DNA of 6,158 nucleotides from assembly GCA_005877655.1 (NCBI GenBank), contig VBOC01000070.1, forward strand, positions 3,032 to 9,189, given 5' to 3'. The notes beneath the pieces were generated by a model. The model was not told where the DNA came from. It was given only the letters and a program-made list of their open reading frames with translations, and searched no databases. Made by a program: the position numbers and the translations under genes. The stretch is from Ignavibacteria bacterium. GTDB lineage: Bacteria > Bacteroidota > Ignavibacteria > UBA10030 > SZUA-254. Shown here in pieces: positions 5,203 to 6,158 of the stretch (position 1 is its first letter; every line of letters begins with the position of its first letter).

Positions 5203-6158
5203 ATGAAAGACTACCCCTCCGAACTCATTCGGAACCTCGCACTCGCCGGCCACGGAGGTTCCGGCAAGACAACCTTCTCGGAAGCCTGCCTGTTCGCCGC
5301 CGGATCGACGACCCGCCTGGGCAAAGTCGAGGAAGGAAATACTGTCTCCGACTACCATGCCGACGAGGTCGAACGCCAGATCTCCATCAATGCCTCGCTG
5401 ATGCATTGCGAATGGAAGGGGGCGAAGCTGAACATCCTCGACAGCCCCGGCTATACCGATTTCACCGGAGAAGTAAAATGCTGTCTCCGGGTCGCGGACA
5501 CGGCATTAATTTTTCTCAAGGCGGTCGAAGGCGCAGAGGTCGGAACGGAGATCGTCTGGCAGCACTCGAGGGAATTCGGGAACGGCGTTGTTTTTATCGT
5601 CAATAAGCTCGACAACGAGAACCTCATACCGGTCCAATTCCCGGTCAACCAGGGGCTGCAATTCGAATCTGTCATCGACGTTCTGCGTATGAAGATGCTG
5701 CAGTACGGGCGTGACGGCAAAGGCAAGTATAGCGAACTTGAAATTCCCGCAGAATACAAGGCAAAGGCGGAAGAGATGCACGAGCAGCTCGTCGAACAGA
5801 TTGCCGAGAGCGAGGAGACACTTCTGGATAAATTTATTGAGAAAGGGTCGTTGACGGACCAGGAGATCAAACTCGGCCTGCGCACCGCGCTTCGGACTCG
5901 AAAGATATTCCCTCTCCTCTGCTCCGCCGCTGCCCAGACAATGGGCGTGGCGGCCATCATGGATTTTCTTGTGGAGTACGCTCCTTCCCCGGCGGACATG
6001 GGGCCGGTCATGGGCGCCTCGGCCGCCTCCAAACAACAGGAGCAGCTCGTCGTGAAGTGTGATCCGCGCGCGCAGCCAGCACTCTTCGTCTTCAAGACCA
6101 TGTCGGAGCCGCACGTCGGCGAGCTTTCGTTTTTCAGAGTGTACTCTGGCTCCGTGAC
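5203..6158 (+). CDS. EF-G-like translational GTPase, N-terminal part (3' end outside window)
   Basis: Read from ATG 5203, 318 residues are visible with no stop. AGGAG (5187-5191) lies 11 bases upstream, and the frame is closed just before (TGA 5176). G1 is GHGGSGKT (16-23). The switch I region reads ERQISINASL (57-66), without the usual GITI threonine. G3 is DSPGYTDF (80-87) where canonical EF-G has DTPGHVDF, so the catalytic His position is Tyr, as in EF-G2-type homologues. G4 is NKLD (134-137), and CSAAAQTMGV is the G5 region. The start of domain II follows (about 284-318, ALFVFKTMSEPHVGELSFFRVYSGSV). After NKLDNEN the sequence jumps to IPVQFPVN, so about 20 residues (the helix normally following G4) are absent. 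EF-G proteins use GTP in translocation or ribosome recycling; the Tyr variant may differ. Whether this is the main or an accessory EF-G cannot be told. Confidence 0.92.
   Translation, partial: MKDYPSELIRNLALAGHGGSGKTTFSEACLFAAGSTTRLGKVEEGNTVSDYHADEVERQISINASLMHCEWKGAKLNILDSPGYTDFTGEVKCCLRVADTALIFLKAVEGAEVGTEIVWQHSREFGNGVVFIVNKLDNENLIPVQFPVNQGLQFESVIDVLRMKMLQYGRDGKGKYSELEIPAEYKAKAEEMHEQLVEQIAESEETLLDKFIEKGSLTDQEIKLGLRTALRTRKIFPLLCSAAAQTMGVAAIMDFLVEYAPSPADMGPVMGASAASKQQEQLVVKCDPRAQPALFVFKTMSEPHVGELSFFRVYSGSV

Noticed and set aside
5451..6114. Two long minus-strand open frames (over 200 codons) opposite the EF-G-like gene
   Set aside because: The + strand encodes unmistakable EF-G motifs. The minus frames are low-complexity shadows of that coding sequence.

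Overview
The window reads as a densely packed stretch of chromosome from a bacterium with moderately high GC (upper 50s percent by eye). All convincing genes lie on the + strand. The small basic AURKAIP1/COX24-type protein, the EF-G-like GTPase with a DSPGY box, and the sppA-HU-TPR order point to the Bacteroidota/Chlorobiota side of the tree. Several genes have clear Shine-Dalgarno sequences (AAGGAG, AGGAGG, GGAG), which is unlike classical Bacteroidia and fits Ignavibacteria- or Chlorobi-like lineages better. This placement is inference from gene content, not from any search.

Layout. (1) 1-1690 looks like one transcription unit: the 3' end of sppA (signal peptide peptidase), an HU/IHF-family DNA-binding protein starting at TTG 430, a membrane protein with two zinc ribbons, one transmembrane helix and TPRs, and a 31-residue very basic AURKAIP1/COX24-like protein. 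(2) 1691-1858 is non-coding and carries an 81-bp palindromic element: three palindromes at an exact 20-bp period inside an outer inverted repeat. (3) 1859-4140 is a two-gene unit: an exported 5'-nucleotidase-family metallophosphoesterase, and a P-loop kinase-like protein whose GTG start overlaps the upstream stop as GTGA. A palindrome related to the intergenic ones sits inside the signal-peptide region of the nucleotidase. (4) 4141-4278 is a spacer with weak hairpins. (5) 4279-5101 holds a YtxH-like protein and a DUF948/YtxG-like protein, a typical envelope/stress pair. (6) 5102-5202 is a leader with a strong 13-bp hairpin and a two-codon mini-ORF behind a purine-rich Shine-Dalgarno. (7) 5203-6158 is the 5' part of an EF-G-like translational GTPase, cut by the window end.

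Nothing here amounts to a defence, mobile or otherwise dedicated new system. The least ordinary signals are the three-palindrome element and its relative inside the nucleotidase signal peptide, the EF-G-like G domain lacking about 20 residues after NKLD, the structured leader with mini-ORF in front of it, and the easily missed 31-codon basic gene.
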